Positions 45,525 through 54,715 of a stretch of 64,000 nucleotides of DNA are shown one piece after another. The stretch spans positions 62,001 through 126,000 of the forward strand of contig WBUK01000004.1 in NCBI GenBank assembly GCA_008933765.1, read 5' to 3'. Every line of letters begins with the position of its first letter. Position 1 is the first letter of the stretch. The position numbers were made by a program, and so were the translations under genes. The stretch is from Ignavibacteriaceae bacterium. GTDB lineage: Bacteria; Bacteroidota; Ignavibacteria; Ignavibacteriales; Ignavibacteriaceae. Below the pieces are notes generated by a model, which worked only from the letters and a program-made list of their open reading frames with translations, did not search any database and was not told where the DNA came from.

Positions 45525-47195
45525 TTAAACTTTTTCTAACTCGTGTTTAACAACAACACCCAAATTCCCGATTTCATCGTAAGAGATTCCGTGAAACCCG
45601 GGTGCATGCTCAGTAAATTCCTCCCAAACATCCTCAGCCGCTTCGAACTTACTTTTCACGCCAAAGAGGTGAGCAAGGTCTAAGAGGATCCTCCAGGAGG
45701 GTCGTGCGTCATATTTTTTATAGTTGCCCCAACGGTCGAACTTGGTGCCGAACTTATCCAATCTGCTTTGCACCAAACCGTCTAAGGTTCTATCCTGAAG
45801 TTCAGTAGTAACAGCAGGCTTCAGCCTTTGCGCACGCCACTGGAAGTTGATGAACACGCCGTTCTTCTCAGTCCAGGTGGCGGCAGGCAGCACTACATTA
45901 GCAAACTCTGTTGTTAAATTGAAGTTGGAAGCCAACACCACCAAAAGTTCAAGTTTACCGAGCGCCTCGCTCCATTCTTCAGAAAGAGCGGCAAGGTCTT
46001 CTTCAACCACCAACAGAGCTTTAATTTTTTTATTCTGAATTTCTTTCAAAATACCGTTAAGGTCGGCACCGTCTTTACCGGGCTTAACCCCGGCAACCAA
46101 AGCGCCGCGATCGTTAGGCGATTTCTCGTCCATAATCAAAATTTTATCACCGCTACCGGGTATTATATGTCTCGGGAAATCGATATTCGTAACATGCAGA
46201 TGTGCCGCAACCTTAGCAAGCATGAAGTTATCTTCCACCGTTGTTCTACCCGAGCCGATGAAAGCAATCTCGTTCGACTTGTAGCCGTGCAACTCCGATG
46301 AAACCATCGAAAGGGCTTCGTCCCAGGTTGCTTTGCTTAACCCGTTTTCTCTCCTTATGTGGGATCCGTCAACTCTGCTCTCGGCATTCACATGTTTCCA
46401 ACTGAAGATTCTTCCTTCGTCGCACATCCAATAGCTGTTCACATCGTCATTTTGGCGCGGTGTAAGCCTGATAACCTCGTTGCTGCGCACCCACACTTCA
46501 ACATTACAGCCGCGTGAACAGCCGGGGCAAATTGAAGGTGTAGCCGACATATCCCAGACGCGGGATTTAAAGCGGGCATCGCTGTTTGTAAGCGCACCCA
46601 CGGGGCAAATATCGGTGGTGTTAAGCGAATATGGGTTATCCAACTGCTTGCCGGGGAAGGTTGAAAGCTCAACTCGGTTACCCCGTTTGGTGAATATAAG
46701 CTGTGTTTCACCCGCAATTTCATCGCAAAAACGGATGCACCGAGAGCATAAAATGCACCTTTCAACATCAAGTGTAACATAAGGCCCCACTTGTATTCTT
46801 TTCGGTTTTTTCCATTTTTCTTCCGTAAAGCGGCTTTCGCCCACGCTGTGGCTGTAGGTATAATCCTGCAGTTTACACTCACCTGCTTCGTCGCAAATCG
46901 GGCAATCTAACGGGTGATTAATCAGCAGAAACTCCATAACTGCCTGCCTTGCGGTAAGGGCTTTTTTCGATTCTGTGTGAACTACCATCCCGTCAGCCGC
47001 CTGTGTAGCACAAGCGATAACGAGTTTCGGCATCTTCTCAACTTCAACTAAACATACGCGACAGTTCCCGGCTACAGAAAGTGAAGGGTGCCAGCAAAAA
47101 TGTGGTATTTCAATACCAACGGCTTTTGCTGCCTGTATGATTGTCTGTCCCGGATTGAACTCTATTTCCTGTCCGTCCAAAATAAACTTTCCCAT
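45525..47195 (-). CDS. nuoG: NADH-quinone oxidoreductase subunit G (short form)
   Basis: The 556-residue peripheral-arm subunit has an N-terminal [2Fe-2S] domain (HFCWHPSLSVAGNCRVC). The HxxxCxxCxxxxxC cluster site follows (HPLDCPICDEAGECK), then two more cysteine sets (CILCSRCIRFC, CPGCSRGCNVEVW). A molybdopterin-oxidoreductase-like domain (~300-510) is shortened compared with the ~800-900 residues of proteobacterial NuoG; short forms are usual in Bacteroidota-type complexes. GGAG precedes the ATG. It starts 12 bases after the stop of the M16 peptidase gene, so the peptidase and nuoGHI appear to share a transcript. Confidence 0.94.
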   Translation of the reverse strand: MGKFILDGQEIEFNPGQTIIQAAKAVGIEIPHFCWHPSLSVAGNCRVCLVEVEKMPKLVIACATQAADGMVVHTESKKALTARQAVMEFLLINHPLDCPICDEAGECKLQDYTYSHSVGESRFTEEKWKKPKRIQVGPYVTLDVERCILCSRCIRFCDEIAGETQLIFTKRGNRVELSTFPGKQLDNPYSLNTTDICPVGALTNSDARFKSRVWDMSATPSICPGCSRGCNVEVWVRSNEVIRLTPRQNDDVNSYWMCDEGRIFSWKHVNAESRVDGSHIRRENGLSKATWDEALSMVSSELHGYKSNEIAFIGSGRTTVEDNFMLAKVAAHLHVTNIDFPRHIIPGSGDKILIMDEKSPNDRGALVAGVKPGKDGADLNGILKEIQNKKIKALLVVEEDLAALSEEWSEALGKLELLVVLASNFNLTTEFANVVLPAATWTEKNGVFINFQWRAQRLKPAVTTELQDRTLDGLVQSRLDKFGTKFDRWGNYKKYDARPSWRILLDLAHLFGVKSKFEAAEDVWEEFTEHAPGFHGISYDEIGNLGVVVKHELEKV

Positions 47196-47207
47196 TCGGG
47201 TCTTCTC

Positions 47208-48461
47208 CTATGCTGCGGTAGTAATCAGTTTTGTCTGCGGTTTAATAAATACTTTAGTAAAATAATCCATACGAAGCAATTCATCGGCAAGAGTTTGCAC
47301 CTCGTCGATGGTAACGGCATCTATTTTTTGAATGACCTCGTCAACCGGAATGATATAGCCGTGGTTAAGCTGTAAGTTAGCCATTCTGATCATTCTGTTT
47401 GAAGTTGACTCAAGCGAGAGCAAAATATTCCCTTTCAGGTACTCTTTAGCTCGTTTAAGTTCGTGAAGGTCAATACCTTTTTCTCTGAATTTAATAAGTT
47501 CTTTATCTATCTGTTTCATCGCTTTATCGAAATTGCCGGTGTTTGTGGAGAAATAAATCCCAAACGAGGAAGCTTCTTTGTAGAAGTTGATGAAACTGTT
47601 GATCTGGTAAGTGATCCCCAATTTTTCCCTTATATTCTGATAAAGGCGGCTGCTGGTTCCCTCGCCGAGAATAAGCGAAAGGATGTTAAGCGGAAGCCTT
47701 TGCCCACTGTTATAACCGACACTTCGGGCGCCGATTATCGAGTAAACCTGCTCGGTATCTTTGCAGATTATGTGCTCCGAGCCGATGTTTGCGCCTTTAT
47801 AGCTGCGGTTCAAGCCGTTTGCGCCAACCGTTGTAGCTGTTATATATTTTTCGGCTAATTTAACCGCCTCTTCGTGGGAAATGTTGCCGGAGGCGGAAAT
47901 CAGAAGGTTACCCGTCGTGTAGTGATCAGTGTAATAACCTGAAACCAAATCCCGTGTGAAAGAGGATACAACCTCGGCTTTACCCAAAATTGGGAATCCG
48001 AGTGGAATACCGGGAAAAACTAACTCTTCAAAGGTATCAAAAATCAGATCGTCAGGGTTATCGTTCAGATCGTTTATCTCGTCGAGTATTACTCCGATCT
48101 CATTTTTAATATCTTTCTCTTTCAGCAGCGGGTTCTGAACCATGTCCGCCATCACTTCAAATGTTTTCCCAAAATTTGAAGCCATCCCCCGTGCATAATA
48201 GCAGGTGTGCTCTTTTGCCGTAAAAGCGTTCAGATAACCACCGAGGGACTCGATTGCGTCCGAAATCCTCTTCGCAGAGCGTTTCCGGGTTCCTTTAAAA
48301 AGCATGTGCTCCAAAAAGTGTGTTATACCGCCCATTTCTGCAGTTTCGTCGCAAGACCCGGTATTGTACCAAAAGCCCAGCGAAAACGATTTAACAAACG
48401 GTATGTTCTCGGAGACGACTGTTGCCCCTCCGGGGAGTTTCGTAATTTTTACGCTGTCCAA
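47208..48461 (-). CDS. M16 family zinc peptidase (processing-peptidase-like)
   Basis: The 417-residue protein has the inverted zinc motif HFLEHMLFKGT (HxxEH), with the third ligand Glu in NEIGVILDEIN about 75 residues later. The C-terminal half carries the Arg/Tyr substrate-binding pair (SRLYQNIREKLGITYQI). This is the architecture of single-domain-pair M16B enzymes related to mitochondrial processing peptidase. There is no signal peptide, so it is likely cytoplasmic. It starts at TTG (48461) behind GTGGATAT. It runs directly into nuoG; a role in complex I assembly is only suggested by that linkage. Confidence 0.92.
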   Translation of the reverse strand: MDSVKITKLPGGATVVSENIPFVKSFSLGFWYNTGSCDETAEMGGITHFLEHMLFKGTRKRSAKRISDAIESLGGYLNAFTAKEHTCYYARGMASNFGKTFEVMADMVQNPLLKEKDIKNEIGVILDEINDLNDNPDDLIFDTFEELVFPGIPLGFPILGKAEVVSSFTRDLVSGYYTDHYTTGNLLISASGNISHEEAVKLAEKYITATTVGANGLNRSYKGANIGSEHIICKDTEQVYSIIGARSVGYNSGQRLPLNILSLILGEGTSSRLYQNIREKLGITYQINSFINFYKEASSFGIYFSTNTGNFDKAMKQIDKELIKFREKGIDLHELKRAKEYLKGNILLSLESTSNRMIRMANLQLNHGYIIPVDEVIQKIDAVTIDEVQTLADELLRMDYFTKVFIKPQTKLITTAA

Positions 48462-48611
48462 TAATATCCACTAAGTAAGATAAAACGAACTTTAAATATA
48501 GGAATATTATGGAGTTTAAACAAACCCGCGATGCTTTTTTTAGCCCCGCAGGAATGTAAAAATTTGTACGAAGTGGCGTTGCACTGCTGAACAACCCGAA
48601 TGAAAAACCGG

Positions 48612-49811
48612 CTACGAGTTAAATTTAGCGAAATATTGCCCAATCTTCTCGTACGAACTCTTCAGTACATCATCCTGTGGCAGAAAAACCACCCGGAAGT
48701 GTTGAGTTCCCGGCACCTGACCAAATCCACTGCCGTGTACCACTACAACTCCCGTCTCGCGGATTAACCCCGAGACAAAATCGAAGTCGCTTTTATCCGT
48801 ATGCAACCGTGGGAAAGCATAAAATGCCCCCTCCGGTTTAACGCATGTTATACCCGGGATTGCGTTTAGCATTTCGTAGGTTAAGTCTCTTCTTCTCTGA
48901 AGTTTTTCCATGGCAAGTGTAAGGTGCGACTGGTCGCCCTCCAGTGCTTCTTTAATGCCGTATTGCTCTGGGTGATTAGCCGAGAGACGCGAGCGCAAAA
49001 TTCTGTTGAGTGCAGCCATATAATCTTTAAGAACGGCTTCATTTCCGCTCACTACACCCCAACCGATTCTAAAACCGGGCACCATATAGTTTTTTGAAAG
49101 CCCGCCGAAAGTAATGCAGGGCACCTCGGAGTTAAGTGCCGCTATAGAAATGTGCTTTTTGCCGTCGAAAAGTAATTTATCGTAGATTTCATCGGCGAAA
49201 ATCACCAGGTTGTGCTCTATTGCCAGATCGATTATCTGCAGCAACACTTCTTTTGTGTAGAGCGAACCTGTTGGGTTGTTCGGGTTGATCAGTACGATTG
49301 CTTTTGTTTTGCCATTGATTTTCTTTTTGATGTCTTCAATATCGGGTTGCCAGCCGTTTTCTTCATCCAAATAATATGGATTTTCGTAAGCCGAAAGTTT
49401 TGAAGCTATCGCCGTGTAAAGCGGGTAACCGGGGGTTGGCGTAAGCACATTTTCGCCGTCGTTAACCAATGCAGTAAGACAAATTTCAATCGCTTCGCTT
49501 GCGCCATGAGTAACGAACACATCTCTTACATTTTTAATGCCCTTTCTGTCGGCTTCTGCTCTTATTGCCTCAACTGCGTCTTTAATACCGGAGGAGGGTG
49601 CGTAGCCGTTTTTGTTTCGGAGCATCGCCTGATATGTTGATTCAATCAGGTGGCGGGGCGGCTCGAAATCGTAGATGTTGGGGTCTCCGATGTTTAAGTA
49701 GAGTAGTTTTTTGCCCGTTTTTGCAACTTCATCCGCCACTAAAAGGATGTCCCTGATAGCGTAGGTGATATTTTCGGTTCTTTGGGCTGCTTTTATTGTT
49801 TGATGTGCCAT
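48612..49811 (-). CDS. PLP-dependent aminotransferase class I/II (alanine-type)
   Basis: I start this enzyme at the ATG at 49811 (GGAAG eight bases before); an upstream in-frame ATG would add 15 unlikely residues. The 399-residue protein shows the fold-type I pattern: YLNIGDPNIYDFEPP, VTHGASEAIEICL, LINPNNPTGSLYTKE, IFADEIYDKLLF, and the PLP lysine in TFGGLSKNYMVPGFRIGW. The C-terminal FRVVFLPQDD supplies the carboxylate-binding Arg. The sequence type resembles AlaA/AlaC-like alanine aminotransferases interconverting alanine and pyruvate; aspartate is an alternative amino donor. Confidence 0.9.
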   Translation of the reverse strand: MAHQTIKAAQRTENITYAIRDILLVADEVAKTGKKLLYLNIGDPNIYDFEPPRHLIESTYQAMLRNKNGYAPSSGIKDAVEAIRAEADRKGIKNVRDVFVTHGASEAIEICLTALVNDGENVLTPTPGYPLYTAIASKLSAYENPYYLDEENGWQPDIEDIKKKINGKTKAIVLINPNNPTGSLYTKEVLLQIIDLAIEHNLVIFADEIYDKLLFDGKKHISIAALNSEVPCITFGGLSKNYMVPGFRIGWGVVSGNEAVLKDYMAALNRILRSRLSANHPEQYGIKEALEGDQSHLTLAMEKLQRRRDLTYEMLNAIPGITCVKPEGAFYAFPRLHTDKSDFDFVSGLIRETGVVVVHGSGFGQVPGTQHFRVVFLPQDDVLKSSYEKIGQYFAKFNS

Positions 49812-49980
49812 AGATCTTCCGTTTTTCGTGAATTTTACATCTGCAAATTTACGCAATTTTTTCGGGGTAAACCACTGTTTGTTTAGTGGAAATTGCTTTT
49901 GGGCTTTATTGAATATTCCGCGGCTTATCTTAAAGTCAGAGTGATTAGATAGCAGGTGCTTGTTTTGGGGATGCTTATTT

Positions 49981-50028
49981 ATCAGGCGTCAAGAGCATTG
50001 GTTTATCAGGTGTCAAGAGCACTGATTT
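49981..50028. repeat. 24-bp tandem duplication
   Basis: ATCAGGCGTCAAGAGCATTG at 49981 is repeated at 50005 as ATCAGGTGTCAAGAGCACTG; the period is 24. A separate 21-bp duplication (AAGTGATGAAGAAC / AAGTGACGAAGAAC at 50145 and 50166) spans the start codon of the next gene. Confidence 0.75.
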
Positions 50029-50149
50029 ATTGGATAGCAATTTTTAGGACGAAGTTTCGCAAGGCTGCTATGTTTTTAATTTTTTAAGTAGCGCAAGTTA
50101 CAATTAGTTCAAGTGGCGAATAGCACCATGCGTCAATAAACCTCAAGTG

Positions 50150-51880
50150 ATGAAGAACACCAAACAAGTGACGAAGAACCGACTTTCATTGTTAAAATTC
50201 ATATCGCTCTTCTTGATTCTTGCTTCTTACTCATCATTTGGGCAGATATCTATTTTCACAACGCAAGTCCCGGCTGATGAAGGTGGTGGGGGCCCATTTG
50301 AACTCGGGACCAAATTTACTGTTTCTACCGTCGCTAAGATAACCGCAATCAGGTTCTATAAATCTGAAAACGATACAGTTCCGCATGTTGGGCATATATG
50401 GACTAATAGCGGAGCGCACTTAACTTCGGTCAATTTTGCAGGAGAAACAGCGGACGGCTGGCAGACAGCTACCCTTGCTGAACCTCTGGTGGTTTATCCG
50501 GAAAAAGTCTATATTGTTTCTGTTAATTCTGCCGTTAATTTTGCAAGAACATTATGGGGATTAGAGTATGAAATCACCCACGAATTTTTATCGACTGTGG
50601 CTGACTATGACAACGGGCGTTTTAACTACACAGCGGGTAATTTCCCCAATGAGCACTTCAATGCATCAAACAATTTTCGTGATGTTGTCGCTGAAGAAGC
50701 CCCGGTACCACAAATTGGCCTTTCCTGGCCCGTCGGTGGTACACAGATTTATTCAAATTCACAGACCTTCCTCTGGTATTTGAACTTTCCATGGGGTGAG
50801 GCTCTAACTTATGAGTTACATCTTTCCGATGACCCAACAATGGCAGTATATGACACTTATAATGCCGGTGATCAGTTGCAATACACAATTAACAACCTTG
50901 AGGATGGAAAAACTTATTATTGGCGCGTTAGAGCTAAAGATTCCCATGGTAATGTGCTAACCACTACGGGAACTGAAAGCTTTAAAACCCCCGCTATTGC
51001 CGGCATCCCCGAAGCTGTTCCATCATGGCCCATTGGCGACAATACTGTTTATACTACCGACCAAAGGCTTTCATGGTACATGAACGGGCCCTCTGCCGGC
51101 TTAAAGTATAAGCTCAAATATGCCGACAACCCCGGCTGGAATAACGCTGTTGTGGTTGATAATATTACAGAAACCGGTTACAATCTGACCGGTCTCGATC
51201 TCGGTGCAAGTTACTACTGGAAAGTTAAAGCTTTTGATGATAATTCCGAGTCAGATTGGTCTGAAGTAGCTTCATTTGTTGTATGGTCCGGCTCGTGGGT
51301 TGTGGTTCCGCGTCCCGGTAGCCCTGCTCAGGGTGTTTATATTTCAAGTTCTGCGCCTACTTTAACATGGTTCCTGCCGACTGCAGGCAATGCAGTTACC
51401 GGGTATGAAGTGCAGTGGTCGAATAACCCGAACTTTACCAATGCAACTTCGCAGCAAATTACTTCAACAAACTTTGCTCTTGGTAATTTGAACGCTTATA
51501 ACACTGTTTATTGGAGAGTCCGCTCGAAAAATGATAACGGTGATTACTCGGATTACTCAGCAACTGCTTCTTTTGTGCCGACTTCACCAAACTCGATTAG
51601 TGAACCTGAGGTTCCGACTACTTTTGAGTTAAGCCAGAATTATCCGAATCCGTTTAACCCTTCAACCGTTATAAGTTTCAGTGTTCCGAAAGAAGCTTTC
51701 GTTACTCTGAAAGTTTATGACATTACGGGTACTTTGGTTAAAACCTTAGTGAGCGAAAACAAAGTGATCGGGTTTTATAATGTAACATTCGACGCTTCTT
51801 CGTTGGTAAGTGGTGTTTATTTCTACCGTTTAGAAGCCGGAGATGTAGCCATCTCCAAGAAAATGATGCTTCTGAAGTAA
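50150..51880 (+). CDS. Secreted DUF4082 and FN3 protein with T9SS domain
   Basis: This 576-residue protein starts at the ATG at 50150 within a 21-bp duplication. After the signal peptide comes a DUF4082-type jelly-roll domain (~35-180: GTKFTVSTVAKITAIRFYKS, GWQTATLAEPLVVYPEKVYI). Three fibronectin type III-like repeats then recur with the same text (QTFLWYLNFPW, QRLSWYMNGPS, PTLTWFLPTAG). The T9SS tail is LSQNYPNPFNPSTVISF to KKMMLLK. DUF4082 is often attached to carbohydrate-active or binding proteins. No catalytic domain is present, so an adhesin or glycan-binding surface protein is likely. Confidence 0.87.
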   Translation: MKNTKQVTKNRLSLLKFISLFLILASYSSFGQISIFTTQVPADEGGGGPFELGTKFTVSTVAKITAIRFYKSENDTVPHVGHIWTNSGAHLTSVNFAGETADGWQTATLAEPLVVYPEKVYIVSVNSAVNFARTLWGLEYEITHEFLSTVADYDNGRFNYTAGNFPNEHFNASNNFRDVVAEEAPVPQIGLSWPVGGTQIYSNSQTFLWYLNFPWGEALTYELHLSDDPTMAVYDTYNAGDQLQYTINNLEDGKTYYWRVRAKDSHGNVLTTTGTESFKTPAIAGIPEAVPSWPIGDNTVYTTDQRLSWYMNGPSAGLKYKLKYADNPGWNNAVVVDNITETGYNLTGLDLGASYYWKVKAFDDNSESDWSEVASFVVWSGSWVVVPRPGSPAQGVYISSSAPTLTWFLPTAGNAVTGYEVQWSNNPNFTNATSQQITSTNFALGNLNAYNTVYWRVRSKNDNGDYSDYSATASFVPTSPNSISEPEVPTTFELSQNYPNPFNPSTVISFSVPKEAFVTLKVYDITGTLVKTLVSENKVIGFYNVTFDASSLVSGVYFYRLEAGDVAISKKMMLLK

Positions 51881-51955
51881 GCAAAATTTGGCGGCTTTTT
51901 AAGCAAAGCAGCATTAAAAACTGATTTACAACAATCAGGCAAACACAAAAAATTA

Positions 51956-51990
51956 AAAACGGATCAGCCCACTCAGCTGATCCGTTTTTT
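51956..51990 (+). terminator. Rho-independent terminator after the DUF4082 gene
   Basis: AAACGGATCAG (51957-51967) pairs with CTGATCCGTTT (51976-51986); a T run follows. Confidence 0.92.
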
Positions 51991-52061
51991 TATTAAAGCG
52001 TCTTGATTATGTAAAGTTTTTTTGGTGGAGGTGATGTAGCACAGGAAGGAAATATCACTAC

Positions 52062-52200
52062 CTAAGCAACAGCTTCAATCTCATTATTTCCACTGTACTT
52101 GTAGTTATTTGAACGGTTGCCTCCCGGGGCAGCATATTCCCACTCAGCTTCAGTAGGTAGGCGGTAGCCGTTTGCTCTGATTACGCACTCAATTGCGGAT
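52062..52200 (-). pseudogene. Relic of an FGE-sulfatase domain from a second kinase-FGE gene
   Basis: The minus strand encodes RANGYRLPTEAEWEYAA then PGGNRSNNYKYSGNNEIEAV. This matches GANGYRLPTEAEWEFAA and the following SGSNNFDEVGW of the intact gene at 52661-54430. A TAG at 52062-52064 stands where that gene has Trp (TGG). The fragment is about 45 codons long, with no start. Together with 52394-52570 it marks a decayed paralogue. Confidence 0.8.
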
Positions 52201-52201
52201 A

Positions 52202-52425
52202 CAACCTCAAAATAACCTGTTAAAATGTGGTTACAACAGCAAAATAACCTGTTAAAATGTGGTTACAACCTCAAAACAACCTGTTAAAATGTGGTTACAA
52301 CCTCAAAATAACCTGTTAAAGTGTGGATACAACCTCAAAATAACCTGTTAAAATGTGGATATAATTGCAAAAAGACCTATAAAATTATGATCAAACTCGC
52401 AAAAAGACCTGTCAAAGTGGATGTG
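52202..52425. repeat. 32-bp tandem array (7 units) inside the kinase pseudogene
   Basis: Units start at 52202, 52234, 52266, 52298, 52330, 52362 and 52394, consensus ACAACCTCAAAATAACCTGT then TAAAATGTGGTT. The first five are nearly identical and the sixth is diverged. The seventh (GCAAAAAGACCTGTCAAAGT) overlaps the kinase-derived sequence. There are no unique spacers. Confidence 0.92.
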
Positions 52426-52570
52426 TCGCGCTTTATAGACCACACCCATCCCGCCCTGCCCGAGCTGTTCAATAAACTCGGACTTGACGATTGCTTCCAA
52501 CTCAGGCGTGCAGGATCCCGCCCTGCCCGAGCTGTTCAATAAACTCATAATTCTGTACGGTCTTTGCCAT
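52394..52570 (-). pseudogene. Relic of the 5' end of a second kinase-FGE gene
   Basis: ATG at 52570 begins MAKTVQNYEFIEQLGQGG, matching MAKILQSYELIEELGQGG of the intact kinase. The frame then breaks into a 67-bp duplication that repeats EFIEQLGQGG and this time continues as MGVVYKARHIHF, after which it dissolves into the 32-bp array. Between here and 52200 the rest of the kinase has been lost. Confidence 0.85.
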
Positions 52571-52660
52571 ATATATTTATAATAAAAAAAGAGTCCGACT
52601 TAATAATAAAAAAGTCCGACTTAATTTTTAACCAATTAAACTTCTTTCCATTTTAATTCA

Positions 52661-54430
52661 TTAGCCCAAAGTTTTCTTTCCGGCTGACTCAAAATTTCTA
52701 ACCAACCGAAAACCAACTGTTGCGTCTTTACTCATCAAATCTTCGTAATCCCGAAGATAATTGGAGCAATAATTGGAGTCTAACTCCCAACAACCACCTC
52801 TTATAACACAATCAGGACCCGAGTCGGAACAAACAGGGTTATTTAAAAGAGAAAGCCTGTAGAAATTTTCCGAATAAGCATCCCAACACCATTCCCATAC
52901 ATTACCGGTCAGGTCGTAAATACCCAATTCATTAGGTTTCTTTTTACCGACTTCGTGGGTTGTTTCGTTAGAGTTTTCTGTAGTCCAACCCACTTCATCA
53001 AAATTATTGCTTCCTGAAAAAAGAAAACCGGAGTTTTTCAGTCCCCCTTTTGCGGCAAATTCCCACTCAGCTTCTGTTGGCAACCGATAGCCATTGGCAC
53101 CAAAGTCGCAATCTACATTCACATCCGTCCCCTCGATACTGTCACTCCAGCCCTGGTTTCCCCCTAATTTAGTAACAGTGTAGCATGGCTCCAAACCCTC
53201 AATCATGCTTAATCTGTTGCAAAATTCAACTGCCTCTACCCATGAAATTTGTTCAACGGGCAAATTATCCCCTTCAAAATAAGCGGGATTACTCCCTTGA
53301 ATTTTTTTCCACTGTGCCTGCGTGACCGGATACTTTCCCATTAAAAAACTGTCAATTTTAGCCCTGTGTTCAGGTGTGTCACCATCCCGATTTCTGTTAT
53401 ACCCCATTATAAATTCGCCGCCTTCAACCAAAACCATTTCAATCCCGAGATTTAAATTGACTCTGTTGTTGTTTAACCAACTATCCCCACTTTGAAGTGA
53501 TACCCCGGGGCTGCTGTCAGAATCCGGAAAAACTCTACCTGCTGATTGAAATCTTCGCCAACCGGTTGATACAGGGATGTCAGTTCCATAATCCGCACTG
53601 CCCTCTTTTTCCAGCACTTCCAATGCACTCAACATTTCCACCACGCTCGAGAACCTCCGTTCCCTGTCCGGGTGTATAGCTTTCATAACAAAATCTGAGA
53701 GTTCCTCCGATATTCCCGGATAAAAAGCAGTGGGTGGGGGAATTTCGCCGTTCATTATTCGTGCATAAACTGCTGTTACGGTAATACTGTTATCCTCGGG
53801 AAAAGGCGTTTTTGCGCACAGCATTTTATAGAAAGTCATTCCGAGTGAATATATATCGGCACGAATGTCAACTTTTACTGGATCAATAATGGCTTCGGGG
53901 CTCATGTAAACGGGTGTACCTTTAACCACGGTTGAAGCACCCTGACCGGCTTCTAACACCTTGGCGATTCCGAAATCAGCAATTTTTACCCTATCATCCG
54001 CAGTTATAAGGATATTGGCAGGTTTTAAATCTCTGTGGATAATTGGTGTCGGTCGGAAGTGTATGTATGCAATACCGTTTAGCATCTGTTTGAAAAGATA
54101 AATCGCCCGGGAACGGCGTATGGGCCCCACTTCTTTTCTTATTATTTCTTCAAGAGTTCGCCCCTCAACAAACTCCATAACAATACAATACTCCCCTTCG
54201 GAGACGAAAACATCAGAAACATTAACGATATTCGGGTGGCTGAGCATTCTGAGAAGTTTTGCTTCATTCATGAAAAGTTGAAGCACTGTGGGGTTGTTTC
54301 CGAATTGTCGCCACAAAATCTTTATTGCATATATTTCACCAAAGTGGATGTGTCGCGCCTTATAAACAACACCCATTCCGCCTTGACCCAATTCCTCTAT
54401 TAATTCGTATGATTGTAGTATTTTAGCCAT
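52661..54430 (-). CDS. Ser/Thr protein kinase fused to FGE-sulfatase-like domain
   Basis: This 589-residue protein has a Hanks-type kinase at ~1-275: P-loop LGQGGMGVVYKA, the Lys in YAIKIL, HRDLKPANIL, DFG, and GTPVYMSPEA. A linker follows, then a formylglycine-generating-enzyme/SUMF1-like domain at ~335-580 (GGEFIMGYNRNRDGDTPEHR, ANGYRLPTEAEWEFAAKGG, GNVWEWCWDAY, VIRGGCWELD). The domain alone does not show that it makes formylglycine; in kinase fusions it is often a C-type-lectin-like ligand-binding module. There is no membrane helix. It is last in the signalling locus, separated from the next gene by 285 bp with no recognised signal. Confidence 0.93.
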   Translation of the reverse strand: MAKILQSYELIEELGQGGMGVVYKARHIHFGEIYAIKILWRQFGNNPTVLQLFMNEAKLLRMLSHPNIVNVSDVFVSEGEYCIVMEFVEGRTLEEIIRKEVGPIRRSRAIYLFKQMLNGIAYIHFRPTPIIHRDLKPANILITADDRVKIADFGIAKVLEAGQGASTVVKGTPVYMSPEAIIDPVKVDIRADIYSLGMTFYKMLCAKTPFPEDNSITVTAVYARIMNGEIPPPTAFYPGISEELSDFVMKAIHPDRERRFSSVVEMLSALEVLEKEGSADYGTDIPVSTGWRRFQSAGRVFPDSDSSPGVSLQSGDSWLNNNRVNLNLGIEMVLVEGGEFIMGYNRNRDGDTPEHRAKIDSFLMGKYPVTQAQWKKIQGSNPAYFEGDNLPVEQISWVEAVEFCNRLSMIEGLEPCYTVTKLGGNQGWSDSIEGTDVNVDCDFGANGYRLPTEAEWEFAAKGGLKNSGFLFSGSNNFDEVGWTTENSNETTHEVGKKKPNELGIYDLTGNVWEWCWDAYSENFYRLSLLNNPVCSDSGPDCVIRGGCWELDSNYCSNYLRDYEDLMSKDATVGFRLVRNFESAGKKTLG

Positions 54431-54715
54431 AGTTATTTTTTCAGGATAAATAAGAATTGAATGTACTCTGACAAAAACATTGTGTTTCTCCCCGGTTTCT
54501 CAATTAATTATTTTAGCAGATACTTTGAAAGTACTTATTTCAGAAAACCTTCAAGGATGAAAAGAATACTTGCTAATTTAAAAAGTTGCTTTTATAACAA
54601 TATTATTATTAAAACTGAGCAAAAATACTTCAGATATCACAAAAAAAACTACAAATAAAAATTATAAACCCCGGGTAAAAGCCAGGGATATAATTTTATT
54701 TTTAAGCCTTGCAGT

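Noticed and set aside
52202..52425. Possible CRISPR array
   Set aside because: Repeats are directly adjacent with no unique spacers, and no cas genes are in the window.
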